Source: Methanomassiliicoccaceae archaeon (GTDB lineage Archaea; Thermoplasmatota; Thermoplasmata; Methanomassiliicoccales; Methanomethylophilaceae). From it: a stretch of DNA of 50,925 nucleotides. The DNA is taken from NCBI GenBank assembly GCA_003550345.1, contig PUJZ01000099.1, positions 1 through 50,925 of the forward strand. Direction: 5' to 3'. Below, one piece after another: positions 9,106 through 17,114 of this stretch. Below the pieces are notes generated by a model. It saw nothing but the letters and a program-made list of their open reading frames with translations, had not been told where the DNA came from and did no database searches. A program made the translations under genes and the position numbers. The first letter of the stretch is position 1. Every line of letters starts with the position of its first letter.

Positions 9106-9138
9106 GGCCGCCACTTCCAGGCGGTCCTCTCATCTTTT
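9105..9138 (+). promoter_or_regulatory. Attenuator-like hairpin and T-rich tract before ilvB
   Basis: GGGCCGCC (9105-9112) pairs with GGCGGTCC (9120-9127): eight pairs including one G-U, with the seven-base loop ACTTCCA. It is followed by TCTCATCTTTT (9128-9138), so it could end transcription. The loop (9113-9119) is also complementary, with one G-U, to TGGAGGT (9138-9144), which holds the ilvB Shine-Dalgarno site, so it could instead mask translation. GCGGC at 9065-9069, inside the leader ORF, can pair with GCCGC at 9107-9111 as a competing helix. Function is inferred from geometry only. Confidence 0.5.
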
Positions 9139-9150
9139 GGAGGTGTTATC

Positions 9151-10821
9151 ATCAGAGGATCTGAGATTATAGTCGATGTTCTGCAGTCCGAGGGTCTGGA
9201 TGTCATGTTCGGCATCCCGGGAGCGGCAACGCTGCCGCTCTACGACGAGCTTCTGCAGTCGGACATCAGGCACATACTCGTCCGCCATGAGCAGGGAGCT
9301 GCCCACATGGCGGACGGCTACGCCCGCGTCAAGAAAGCCCCCGGCATGTGCATCGCCACCTCCGGGGCGGGGGCCACCAACCTGGTCAGCGGCATGGCCA
9401 CGGCCTACCTGGACTCATCTCCGGTCATCGCCATCACCGGCCAGGTCCCCACCACCGTGCTGGGCTCCGACGGGTTCCAGGAGGCGGACATCTTCAGCCT
9501 GATGATGCCCATCACCAAGCACAACTTCCGCGTCACCGACCCCTCGACCCTGGCCACGGACTTCCGCTCGGCGTTCCGCATCGCCATGTCCGGCCGCTGC
9601 GGCCCGGTGCACATCGACATACCCAAGGACGTCCTCACCCGCGAGAACGGCGTGCCGCCGAGGCCGACGCCGCTGCCGGACACGCCCCCGCTCCCCAGCA
9701 GCGACCAGGTCTCGGTCGCCGCCAAGATGCTCATGCAGGCGGAGCGGCCGCTGATCATGCTCGGCGGCGGCGCCAACTGGTCCGGCGCCGGCCCCGAGGC
9801 CCTGGCGCTGGCGGACCAGCTGGCGGCGCCCATCGTCACCACCCTCATGGGCAAGGGGACCGTCCCCGAGACGCACCCCCTGGTCCTGGGCATGATCGGC
9901 ATGCACGGCCGCGCCGCCGCCAACTACGCCCTGGAGAACTGCGACGTCCTCCTGGCGGTGGGCGCCCGCTTCAGCGACCGCAGCATCGGCGAGCCCGGCT
10001 CCTGCCGCATGAAGGTCATACACGTGGACATAGACCGCACCGAGATGGGGAAGAACGTCTGCCCCACGCTGGGCATCGCCGCCGAGGCCAAGGCCTCGCT
10101 GGCCGCCATCCGGGGCGCCATCAACCTCAAGGTGCACTCCAGCAACTGGTCGCAGACCTCGGGGGAGATGATCAAGCGCTGCAGCTGCGACATCGACGTC
10201 TGCGAGGACCCCATCAGCCCCCGCAAGGTCATCCGCGAGCTGGACGCCGTGCTCCCCTCCGACGCCATCATCGTCACCGAGGTGGGCCAATGCCAGATGT
10301 GGGCCGCCCACTTCCTCGACATCAAGGACCAGCGCAGCTTCATCACCTCCGGTGGCCTGGGCTGCATGGGCTTCGGCCTCCCGGCCGCCATCGGCGCCAA
10401 GTTCGCCGCCCCCGACCGCAAGGTGGTGGACATCGCCGGCGACGGCAGCTTCACCATGGTCTGCCAGGAGCTGGCCACCGCCGCCAAGGAGGAGATCCCG
10501 GTGGCCATAGCGCTGCTCAACAACTCCCGCCTGGGGATGATAAAGCAGCACCAGCGCCTGTTCTACGGCGACCGCCTCACCGCCCAGGACCTCAGCGGGA
10601 TCGACATGGTCAAGCTGGCGGAGTCCTTCGGCGCCGAGGCCATCCGCGTCGACCAGCACCAGGACCTCGCCCCGGCGCTGCAGCAGGCGATCGAGAGCGA
10701 CAGGCCCTGCCTGGTTGACATACAGATTAATAGGGAAGAGGACATTTTCCCGTTGACCCTTAGGACCGCGGCGGGCGTGAACGTCCACCGCGGCTCCTGC
10801 CCTTACGAAGGAGGTTGTTAG
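9151..10821 (+). CDS. ilvB: Acetolactate synthase, large (catalytic) subunit
   Basis: ThDP-dependent condensation of pyruvate (with pyruvate or 2-oxobutyrate), the first common step to Val, Leu and Ile. It shows the catalytic Glu in VRHEQGAAHMADGYAR (about E47), the FAD/ThDP fold motifs, and the ThDP-binding GDGSF...NN segment near the C-terminus. ATG 9205 would begin at MFGIPG and delete the conserved first strand and helix. The homologous N-terminus (RGSEIIVDVLQSEGLDV) is encoded upstream in frame, but no ATG, GTG or TTG occurs back to the stop at 9103. ATC at 9151, five bases after GGAGGTG (9139-9145), sits exactly where Met is expected. The stop abuts the small-subunit ATG. Confidence 0.93.
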   Translation: MRGSEIIVDVLQSEGLDVMFGIPGAATLPLYDELLQSDIRHILVRHEQGAAHMADGYARVKKAPGMCIATSGAGATNLVSGMATAYLDSSPVIAITGQVPTTVLGSDGFQEADIFSLMMPITKHNFRVTDPSTLATDFRSAFRIAMSGRCGPVHIDIPKDVLTRENGVPPRPTPLPDTPPLPSSDQVSVAAKMLMQAERPLIMLGGGANWSGAGPEALALADQLAAPIVTTLMGKGTVPETHPLVLGMIGMHGRAAANYALENCDVLLAVGARFSDRSIGEPGSCRMKVIHVDIDRTEMGKNVCPTLGIAAEAKASLAAIRGAINLKVHSSNWSQTSGEMIKRCSCDIDVCEDPISPRKVIRELDAVLPSDAIIVTEVGQCQMWAAHFLDIKDQRSFITSGGLGCMGFGLPAAIGAKFAAPDRKVVDIAGDGSFTMVCQELATAAKEEIPVAIALLNNSRLGMIKQHQRLFYGDRLTAQDLSGIDMVKLAESFGAEAIRVDQHQDLAPALQQAIESDRPCLVDIQINREEDIFPLTLRTAAGVNVHRGSCPYEGGC

Positions 10822-11184
10822 ATGGAAGTCATCTCGATGATCGTCAAAGACGAGTTCGGTGTCATGCAGAGGATCATGGGCGAGTTCACCCGCAAGCGCA
10901 TCAACGTGGAGACCATAGTGGTGGGCAAGTGCGAGGTCCCTGGCATGGCCAGGATCGTGCTCTCGGTCCTGAGCAGGGAGATGGCCGAGATCGCCATGGA
11001 GCGGCTCGGCCGCCTGCAGGACGTCGACAGCGTGGAGATGGTCGACGAGCCGCGGCAGTCGGCCTACGCCCTCATATCGACCTCCAAGGGATGGTGCGGG
11101 CTGATCGGCAGCCGCGACGAGGTCGCGGAGATAATCGAGAAGACCGATCCCGAGCACTACATCAAGACGGTCAACGCGCTCTAG
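10822..11184 (+). CDS. ilvN: Acetolactate synthase, small (regulatory) subunit
   Basis: A 120-residue protein with an N-terminal ACT domain (about 1-75, MEVISMIVKDEFGVMQRIMGEF), as in the IlvN/IlvH subunits that raise activity and give valine feedback. It is shorter than the usual about 160 residues because the C-terminal domain is reduced. It starts immediately after the ilvB stop codon, with GGAGG inside the ilvB tail as ribosome site, so the two subunits are translationally coupled. Confidence 0.88.
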   Translation: MEVISMIVKDEFGVMQRIMGEFTRKRINVETIVVGKCEVPGMARIVLSVLSREMAEIAMERLGRLQDVDSVEMVDEPRQSAYALISTSKGWCGLIGSRDEVAEIIEKTDPEHYIKTVNAL

Positions 11185-11195
11185 GGGGAGGACAG

Positions 11196-12107
11196 TTGAA
11201 GCCAACCGAGAAGATATGGATGAACGGCGAGTTCGTAGCCTGGAAGGACGCCCAGGTACACGTGCTGGCCCATGCTCTGAACTACGGCACGGGGATATTC
11301 GAGGGCCTCAGGGTCTACCCCAACAGCGACGGCAAGGCCATATTCCGCCTCAAGGACCACATGAAGAGGTTCATGGAGGGCGCGAAGGTGATGGCCTTCG
11401 ACATGCCTTACAGCCAGGAGGAGCTCTGCGAAGCGGTGAAGGAGACCGTCCGCGTCAACGGGGAGGTGGACTACCTCAAGCCCTGCGCCTTCCTCGGCGG
11501 GGAGTGGGTGGGGCTGAACCCCATCGGCGTTCCCGTGACCGTGACCATAACCGCCATCCATATGGGCTCCTACCTGGGCAAGGAGATACAGGAGCAGGGC
11601 GCCAAGATAGCCACCTCCTCCTGGAAGCGCCCCTGGAACATGGCCGCCCCCGCCGGCGCCAAGGTCAACGGCATCTACGTCACCTCCTGCCTGGCGAAGA
11701 TGGAGGCGGTGAAGCAGGGGGCCAACGAGGCGCTGATGCTCAACGCCCAGGGCAACGTGGCGGAGTGCAGCGGCGAGAACATATTCATCCTCAAGCGCGG
11801 CAAGCTCTACACCCCCAAGACCACCGACAGCATCCTGGAGGGCATAACCCGCAACTCCATAATGCAGCTGGCCCGGGACATGGGCTACGAGATGATAGAG
11901 TCGGAGGTGTCCCGCCTCGAGGCCTACACCGCCGACGAGGTGTTCATGACCGGCACCGCGGCGGAGATAACCCCGGTGACCATGATAGACCACCGCCCCA
12001 TCGGGGACGGCGTGCCCGGGAAGGTCACCCGTCAGCTGCAGCAGGCCTTCCACGATGTGGTCACTGGCCGCGACGAGCGCTACGCCGATTGGTTGGACCA
12101 CGTGTAG
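11196..12107 (+). CDS. ilvE: Branched-chain amino acid aminotransferase
   Basis: PLP class IV aminotransferase performing the last step of Val, Leu and Ile synthesis. It shows WMNGEFVAWKDAQVHVLAHALNYG, the glycine-bound FEGLR, the PLP lysine in GAKVNGIY (about K156) and GNVAECSGENIF. TTG at 11196 is chosen as start because the strong site GGGGGAGG (11184-11191) lies four bases upstream and the reading gives 303 residues. The next ATG (11217) would leave the ribosome site too distant. It is the third gene of the ilv operon, about ten bases after the small subunit. Confidence 0.92.
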   Translation: MKPTEKIWMNGEFVAWKDAQVHVLAHALNYGTGIFEGLRVYPNSDGKAIFRLKDHMKRFMEGAKVMAFDMPYSQEELCEAVKETVRVNGEVDYLKPCAFLGGEWVGLNPIGVPVTVTITAIHMGSYLGKEIQEQGAKIATSSWKRPWNMAAPAGAKVNGIYVTSCLAKMEAVKQGANEALMLNAQGNVAECSGENIFILKRGKLYTPKTTDSILEGITRNSIMQLARDMGYEMIESEVSRLEAYTADEVFMTGTAAEITPVTMIDHRPIGDGVPGKVTRQLQQAFHDVVTGRDERYADWLDHV

Positions 12108-12157
12108 CTGCGCAAACGTTATTTCCGATGGGAATTATCTGAACTAGAGGAATCGAG

Positions 12158-12661
12158 ATGGCAGACACCAATGACAACCTTAAAGAGGCCTTCGCGGGCG
12201 AGTCCCAGGCCAACCGCATGTACCTGGCGTTCGCAGAGAAGGCCCGCCAGGAGGGCTTCGAGCAGGTGGCCAAGTACTTCCGCGCCGCCGCCGAGTCCGA
12301 GACCGTCCACGCCCTGGCCCACTTCCGCACCCTCGGTGCGGTGAAGGACACGGTCAAGAACCTGGAGGAGGCCATAGCCGGCGAGACCCACGAGTTCACC
12401 ACCATGTACCCCGGGTTCATCGAGAAGGCGCAGGAGGAGGGCCACAAGTCCGCCGAGCGCAGCTTCGTCTACGCGATGAAGGTGGAGCAGATCCACGAGC
12501 AGGCGTTCTCCGCCGCCAAGGAGGCCGTCGCCGGAGGCAAGGACATGCCCGCCGAGGACCTGCACGTCTGCAAGGTCTGCGGCTACGTCGCCCACGACGA
12601 GCCCCCCCTCAGCTGCCCGGTCTGCGGATCGCCCGCCAAGGCGTTCAGGCGCGTCGACTGA
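12158..12661 (+). CDS. Rubrerythrin
   Basis: A non-haem di-iron peroxidase protecting anaerobes from hydrogen peroxide. The N-terminal four-helix ferritin-like domain has the repeated Glu/His ligands (AFAGESQANRMYLAFAEKA, AAESETVHALAH, EAIAGETHEF). The C-terminal rubredoxin-like domain has C138, C141, C153 and C156 (CKVCGY and CPVCGSP). The length of 167 residues is normal. It probably ends at the GC-rich hairpin just downstream, before the ribosomal protein promoter. Confidence 0.93.
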   Translation: MADTNDNLKEAFAGESQANRMYLAFAEKARQEGFEQVAKYFRAAAESETVHALAHFRTLGAVKDTVKNLEEAIAGETHEFTTMYPGFIEKAQEEGHKSAERSFVYAMKVEQIHEQAFSAAKEAVAGGKDMPAEDLHVCKVCGYVAHDEPPLSCPVCGSPAKAFRRVD

Positions 12662-12673
12662 GGCCAAACCCGA

Positions 12674-12689
12674 TCCCCCCTCGGGGGGA
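12674..12689. terminator. GC-rich hairpin after rubrerythrin (possible terminator)
   Basis: Six C and six G bases face each other across a two-base centre (realistically a five-pair stem with a four-base loop), 13 bases after the rubrerythrin stop. The T run that follows (12699-12704) is part of the next TATA box, so terminator function is uncertain. Confidence 0.35.
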
Positions 12690-12700
12690 ATCAACAATCC

Positions 12701-12708
12701 TTTTATAG
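12701..12708 (+). promoter_or_regulatory. TATA box of the L7Ae operon
   Basis: TTTTATAG lies about 27 bases before the expected start near 12728-12730, leaving a leader of roughly 57 bases before the L7Ae ATG. This is unusually long for this genome, where many genes look leaderless. Confidence 0.55.
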
Positions 12709-12747
12709 CGGGACCTCTTCACTTCATCCCGCTCTTCTGAGCCGATG

Positions 12748-12777
12748 ACTGATGACGATGCCTTGCATCGGAAGGAG
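12748..12777 (+). promoter_or_regulatory. Kink-turn-like motif in the L7Ae leader
   Basis: The strand order matches a kink-turn: short C-stem bases CT (12749-12750), three-base bulge GAT (12751-12753), GA (12754-12755), stem CGATGC (12756-12761), loop CTT, stem GCATCG (12765-12770), GA (12771-12772), then AG pairing back to CT. The two GA steps can form tandem sheared pairs. The far strand runs into the Shine-Dalgarno GGAGGGA (12774-12780). L7Ae binds kink-turns, so this looks like an autoregulatory site. The weak point is the two-pair C-stem. Confidence 0.5.
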
Positions 12778-12785
12778 GGAACCAA

Positions 12786-13151
12786 ATGTCCATCTACGTG
12801 AAGTACGACACCCCCAAGGAGCTCTCTGACAAGACCTACAATCTGGTGGAGGCCGCCCGGGACACTGGCAAGATCAAGAAAGGAAGCAACGAGGTGACCA
12901 AGGTCGTGGAGCGCGGCGATGCCGCCATCGTCGTCATGGCCGCCGACGTCGACCCCCCTGAGATCCTGGCGCACATGCCCCTGCTCTGCGAGGAGAGGAA
13001 GGTGGCCTACGCCTACGTGCCCAGCAAGGCCGAGCTCGGCAACGCCACCGGCCTGGAGAAGCCCACCGCCTCCATCGCCATAACCGACCTTGGCAAGGGG
13101 AAGCCCCTCTACGACGAGATTGTGAAGGCCATCGCCGCACTGAACAAGTGA
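12786..13151 (+). CDS. rpl7ae: Ribosomal protein L7Ae (kink-turn binding)
   Basis: A 50S subunit protein that also binds kink-turns in box C/D and H/ACA guide RNAs and RNase P. The family core [36 protein letters not shown] is intact, and the length of 121 residues is typical. It begins the archaeal cluster L7Ae-S28e-L24e-NDK-aIF5B. The ATG lies five bases after a strong ribosome site and after a kink-turn-like hairpin, consistent with autogenous control. Confidence 0.97.
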   Translation: MSIYVKYDTPKELSDKTYNLVEAARDTGKIKKGSNEVTKVVERGDAAIVVMAADVDPPEILAHMPLLCEERKVAYAYVPSKAELGNATGLEKPTASIAITDLGKGKPLYDEIVKAIAALNK

Positions 13152-13161
13152 GGTGGCATCG

Positions 13162-13374
13162 ATGGTCGACAGCACTAGCATACCCTCAGAGGTCGTGGAG
13201 ATCATCGGGCGCACCGGCATGACCGGCGAAGCGACCCAGGTGAAGGTCCGCGTCCTCGACGGAAGGGACAAGGGAAGGATAATCACCCGCAACATCATGG
13301 GGCCGGTGAGGATGGGCGACATCCTCATGCTCCGCGAGACCTCGAGAGAGGCCAGGAAGCTCAGCCTGAGGTGA
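13162..13374 (+). CDS. rps28e: Ribosomal protein S28e
   Basis: A small 30S protein with an OB-like fold (70 residues), containing [22 protein letters not shown] and the conserved tail [27 protein letters not shown] 13162 follows GAGGTGG with a five-base gap. The GTG at 13153 would overlap that site, so it is not used. Second gene of the L7Ae operon. Confidence 0.95.
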   Translation: MVDSTSIPSEVVEIIGRTGMTGEATQVKVRVLDGRDKGRIITRNIMGPVRMGDILMLRETSREARKLSLR

Positions 13375-13379
13375 ATGGA

Positions 13380-13601
13380 ATGGTCGAGAAGAGGAAATGC
13401 ACCTTCTGCGGCGTGGACATCGAGCCCGGCTCGGGGTCCATGTACGTGAAGAAGGACGGTACCGTCATGCACTTCTGCACCAAGAAGTGCCACAAGAACC
13501 TGGTGAGCCTCAAGCGCGTGCCCCGCACCACCGCCTGGACGGAGCAGTTCGCCACCGAGAAGCAGGCCCGCCTGAGGTCCTTGGAGAAGAAGGGGGAGTG
13601 A
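13380..13601 (+). CDS. rpl24e: Ribosomal protein L24e
   Basis: A 73-residue 50S zinc protein. Cys7, Cys10, Cys33 and Cys37 (KCTFCG and HFCTKKCHKN) form the zinc site expected for archaeal L24e. ATG 13380 is chosen because GAGGTGA ends seven bases before it. The GTG at 13371 overlaps the S28e stop codon. It lies between S28e and NDK, its usual place in archaea. Confidence 0.95.
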   Translation: MVEKRKCTFCGVDIEPGSGSMYVKKDGTVMHFCTKKCHKNLVSLKRVPRTTAWTEQFATEKQARLRSLEKKGE

Positions 13602-13604
13602 GGC

Positions 13605-14060
13605 ATGGCCCCGGAGAGGACCTATCTGATGGTCAAGCCGGACGGGGTGCAGCGCTCCCTCATGGGGGAGATAGTCTCCCGCCTTGAGCGCAAAGGGCTC
13701 AAACCGGTGGCCATGAAGTTCATGGCCATAGGCCGCGACCTCGCCGAGACCCACTACGGGGAGCACAAGGGCAAGCCCTTCTACGACGGGCTGATCGGAT
13801 ACATAACGTCCGGCCCGGTGCTGGCCATGGTGTGGGAGGGAGAGAACGCGGTGGCGGTCTGCCGTCAGATGATGGGCAAGACCAACCCCCTGGACGCCGC
13901 TCCGGGAACGATGCGCGGCGACCTCGCCGTGGACATGGGCCGCAACATCATCCACGGCTCGGACTCCCCGGAGTCCGCCGCCCGCGAGATAGGCCTGTTC
14001 TTCTCCCCCGAGGAGCTGGTGGACTACCAGCGGGCAGTGGACCCCTGGGTCTACGAGTGA
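13605..14060 (+). CDS. ndk: Nucleoside diphosphate kinase
   Basis: Transfers the terminal phosphate from ATP to other NDPs through a phosphohistidine. The active-site His is about H117 in RNIIHGSDS. The N-terminal [11 protein letters not shown] and the 151-residue length are typical. It starts three bases after the L24e stop, so translation is coupled inside the ribosomal operon. Confidence 0.97.
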   Translation: MAPERTYLMVKPDGVQRSLMGEIVSRLERKGLKPVAMKFMAIGRDLAETHYGEHKGKPFYDGLIGYITSGPVLAMVWEGENAVAVCRQMMGKTNPLDAAPGTMRGDLAVDMGRNIIHGSDSPESAAREIGLFFSPEELVDYQRAVDPWVYE

Positions 14061-14094
14061 GCGGCAGGCCCCGCGGGGCCGGGAGGGCGATAGC

Positions 14095-15843
14095 ATGGGA
14101 ACAAGACAGCCGATAGTGAGCGTCCTCGGTCATGTGGACCACGGCAAGACCCGCCTGCTGGACTGCGTGCGGGGCACATCGGTGGCCGCCGGGGAGGCGG
14201 GGCTGATAACCCAGCACATCGGCGCCACCGAGGTGCCCATAGAGCACATACGCGAGGTCTGCGGGCCGCTGATGAAGGGCAAGTCCTTCAACGTCCCCGG
14301 CCTGCTGTTCATCGACACCCCGGGGCACCACTCCTTCATCACCCTCCGCGCCCGCGGAGGCTCGCTGGCCGACCTAGCCGTCCTGGTCATCGACGTGAAG
14401 GAGGGCATCAAGCCCCAGACCATCGAGTCGATACGCATACTCAAGCAGTTCAAGACCCCGTTCATCATCGCCCTCAACAAGATCGACGTGATACCGGGGT
14501 GGCGCTCGGAGACCAACCGGCCCTTCGTCCTCGCTGAGAGGGCCCAGGATCCAGGGCCGGTGGACGACCTTAACCAGCGCCTCTACCGCAACATCGCCAA
14601 GCTCGCCGAGGAGGGCCTCTTCGCCGAGCGCTACGACCGCATCGACGACTTCCGCAAGACCATCGCCATGGTGCCGGTGAGCGCCGCCACCGGCGAAGGG
14701 GTCCCCGACCTGCTGCTGGTGCTCATCGGCCTGGCGCAGCGCTTCCTGGAGGAGGCGCTGGAGGCCGAGGAGGGGCCGGGCAAGGGGACCATCCTGGAGG
14801 TCAAGGAGGAGCGCGGCCTGGGCCAGACGGTGGACGTCATACTCTACGCCGGGACGGTCCGCAAGGGCGACCGCGTCGCCCTGGGCACCAGGAACGAGCC
14901 CATAGTCACCAAGGTCAAGGCCATCCTCAAGCCCAAGGCCCTGGACGAGATACGCGACCCCCGCGACCGCTTCCGCTCGGTGGACTCCGTGTCGGCGGCG
15001 GCGGGGGTCAAGCTCTCCTGCCAGTCCTTGGAGGGGGTGGTGTCCGGCGCCCCGCTGCGGGTGATCAAGGGCGACGGCGGGGAGGCCCTCGCCGAACTGG
15101 ACGCCGAGACGGAGATCAACATCGAGGTCCAGGACGAGGGCGTGAGCGTGAAGGCCGACGCCATCGGGTCCCTGGAGGCGTTGGCCTACGAGGCCAAGGC
15201 CGCAGGCATACCCATACGCAAATACGGCGTGGGCGACATATCGCGCCGCGATGTGGTGGAGGCCTCCGCCAGCAACAGCGTCTTCAACCGCGTCATCCTC
15301 GCATTCAACGTCAACGCCACGCCGGACGCCAAGGAGGCGATGAAGAGCGCCGACATGAAGATGTTCTCCAACCAGGTGGTCTACCGCCTCATCGAGGAGT
15401 TCCAGGAATGGACGGCCGAGCAGAAGCGCCTGCTGGAGGCGGAGAAGAGGGCGGAGTTCTCCTTCCCGGGCAAGTTCATGATACTCCCCAACTGCGTCTT
15501 CCGCGTCAGCAAGCCGGCCATCGTCGGCGTCCGCGTGCTGGCGGGGAGGATCAGGACCGGCCAGAAGGTGGTCACCGCCGACGGCCGCGACGTGGGCCGC
15601 ATCAAGAGCATCCGCTCCGGAGAGGACGCCGCCAAGGAGGCCAAGCAGGGCGAGGAGGTGGCCGTGGCGCTGGACTCGGTGACGGTGGGGAGGCAGGCCG
15701 ACGTCGAGGACGTCCTCTACGTGGACCTGAGGGAGGCCGCCGCCAAGCAGCTGCAGGCCATGGACATCACCGAGGACGAGCGCATGACCCTGGAGGAGCT
15801 GGTGCGCATCAAACGCAAGGAGAGCCCCTTCTGGGGGATGTGA
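14095..15843 (+). CDS. infB: Translation initiation factor aIF5B
   Basis: A GTPase that joins ribosomal subunits and helps place initiator tRNA. G1 is GHVDHGKT (12-19), G3 is DTPGH (74-78) and G4 is NKID (128-131), followed by beta-barrel domain II, domain III and a C-terminal barrel. At 582 residues it is a normal archaeal length without intein or N-terminal extension. A strong GGGAGGG site precedes the ATG. It closes the translation part of the L7Ae operon. Confidence 0.97.
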   Translation: MGTRQPIVSVLGHVDHGKTRLLDCVRGTSVAAGEAGLITQHIGATEVPIEHIREVCGPLMKGKSFNVPGLLFIDTPGHHSFITLRARGGSLADLAVLVIDVKEGIKPQTIESIRILKQFKTPFIIALNKIDVIPGWRSETNRPFVLAERAQDPGPVDDLNQRLYRNIAKLAEEGLFAERYDRIDDFRKTIAMVPVSAATGEGVPDLLLVLIGLAQRFLEEALEAEEGPGKGTILEVKEERGLGQTVDVILYAGTVRKGDRVALGTRNEPIVTKVKAILKPKALDEIRDPRDRFRSVDSVSAAAGVKLSCQSLEGVVSGAPLRVIKGDGGEALAELDAETEINIEVQDEGVSVKADAIGSLEALAYEAKAAGIPIRKYGVGDISRRDVVEASASNSVFNRVILAFNVNATPDAKEAMKSADMKMFSNQVVYRLIEEFQEWTAEQKRLLEAEKRAEFSFPGKFMILPNCVFRVSKPAIVGVRVLAGRIRTGQKVVTADGRDVGRIKSIRSGEDAAKEAKQGEEVAVALDSVTVGRQADVEDVLYVDLREAAAKQLQAMDITEDERMTLEELVRIKRKESPFWGM

Positions 15844-15847
15844 TACC

Positions 15848-17014
15848 ATGACCGAGACCACGGAGCCGATGATGGACCCGGAGAACATGGCCGAGCACAT
15901 CGGCTCGTTCGTGGAGCAGCTGGACCGCTCCACCTCAGAGCCCTTGGACATCTCCTACGAATGCCGCCGGGTGGTCATATGCGGCATGGGGGGCTCCGCC
16001 ATCAGCGGCGACATCCTCGCCGACTTCTCCTACGGCTCCGCGGACGTGCCCATCAGCGTCGTGCGCGGGGTGCAGATGCCCAGCTGGGCGGGGGAGGGGA
16101 CCCTGGCCCTCGTCACCAGCTACTCCGGCAACACCAAGGAGACGCTGGAGCTCTACGCCCAGGCGCGGGAGGCCGGCTGCCATGTCATCGGCATCAGCTC
16201 CGGCGGGGCCCTGGAGGAGGCCTGCGACGAGGACGGCTTCATGCATGCGCGCCTCCCCTCCGGAGTGCAGCCCCGCAGCGCCATCGGCCACATCCTCGGC
16301 TGCCAGGCCAACATACTGGAGTCCCTGGGGGTCTCCCCCTGCCGCAGCGCCGTCCGCGACGCCCTGCCGGCCCTGAGGGAGTTCAGGGACAGCATGTCAT
16401 CCGACGGCGATGAGAACCCCGCCCGCTTGCTGGCCCTCAGGCTCAAGGACCGCATACCCGTCATCTACTCCTACCCGCACATGACCTCATCGGCGCTGCG
16501 CTGGAAGAACCAGTTCAACGAGAACTCCAAGATGATCGCCTTCCACGGCACCATTCCGGAGTTCAACCACAACGAGATTGAGGGCTGGATGCAGGGGGGG
16601 AACGACAAGCCCTGCCTGCCGGTATTCCTCTACGACACCGACGCCCCCGACATGCTGAGGCATATGATGAACGCCTCCCTGGAGACCCTGCGCGAGAAGG
16701 GCCTCGAGGTGGAGGTGGTGGAGATCGGCGGCAAGGACGCCCTGGAGAAGAACCTCAAGTCCATCATGTACGGCGACTACACCTCGCTGTACCTGGCGTA
16801 CCTGAACCTCGTGGACCCCTCCCCGGTGAAGTCGATATCCTCGCTGAAGGACCGCATCAAGGCCGCCCTGGCGCGCCATGCCGAGGAGAAGGCCGCCCGC
16901 AGGGCCGCCAAGGAGGAGGAGCGCAAGGCCGCCGTCGAGGAGCCCGCCCCCAAGCCGGCCAAGAAGGAGGCCGCGGCGCCCCGGAAAAAGAAGGGCAAGA
17001 AGCAGTCCGAGTGA
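15848..17014 (+). CDS. Bifunctional phosphoglucose/phosphomannose isomerase with basic tail
   Basis: An archaeal Pgi/Pmi of the SIS-domain superfamily interconverting glucose-6-P or mannose-6-P with fructose-6-P. It has GMGGSAISGD (46-55), TSYSGNTKET and a late FNHNEIEGW segment holding the catalytic Glu/His region. The family is usually about 310-340 residues. Here residues 346-388 add a low-complexity tail rich in Lys, Ala, Glu and Pro that ends KKKGKKQSE. It follows aIF5B by four bases, so it is probably cotranscribed. The product feeds mannose and UDP-sugar synthesis. Confidence 0.92.
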   Translation: MTETTEPMMDPENMAEHIGSFVEQLDRSTSEPLDISYECRRVVICGMGGSAISGDILADFSYGSADVPISVVRGVQMPSWAGEGTLALVTSYSGNTKETLELYAQAREAGCHVIGISSGGALEEACDEDGFMHARLPSGVQPRSAIGHILGCQANILESLGVSPCRSAVRDALPALREFRDSMSSDGDENPARLLALRLKDRIPVIYSYPHMTSSALRWKNQFNENSKMIAFHGTIPEFNHNEIEGWMQGGNDKPCLPVFLYDTDAPDMLRHMMNASLETLREKGLEVEVVEIGGKDALEKNLKSIMYGDYTSLYLAYLNLVDPSPVKSISSLKDRIKAALARHAEEKAARRAAKEEERKAAVEEPAPKPAKKEAAAPRKKKGKKQSE

Positions 17015-17066
17015 AGGGCGGCCGCGATGTCTGGCCCTCCCTCCCGCGAAGTCTGGACCACCAAAA

Positions 17067-17076
17067 GTTATTTATT
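17067..17076 (+). promoter_or_regulatory. TATA box of the S6e operon
   Basis: GTTATTTATT lies about 43 bases before the S6e ATG, with AGGTG close to the start as a ribosome site. The operon is S6e, eIF2-gamma and the PIN protein. Confidence 0.5.
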
Positions 17077-17114
17077 GTCAACCTCATTAAGGCGGTACTT
17101 ACAGGTGTTTAAAT

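Noticed and set aside
10815-11195. Longer open frame in front of the aminotransferase
   Set aside because: It overlaps the whole acetolactate synthase small subunit. TTG 11196 has a strong ribosome site and the right N-terminus.
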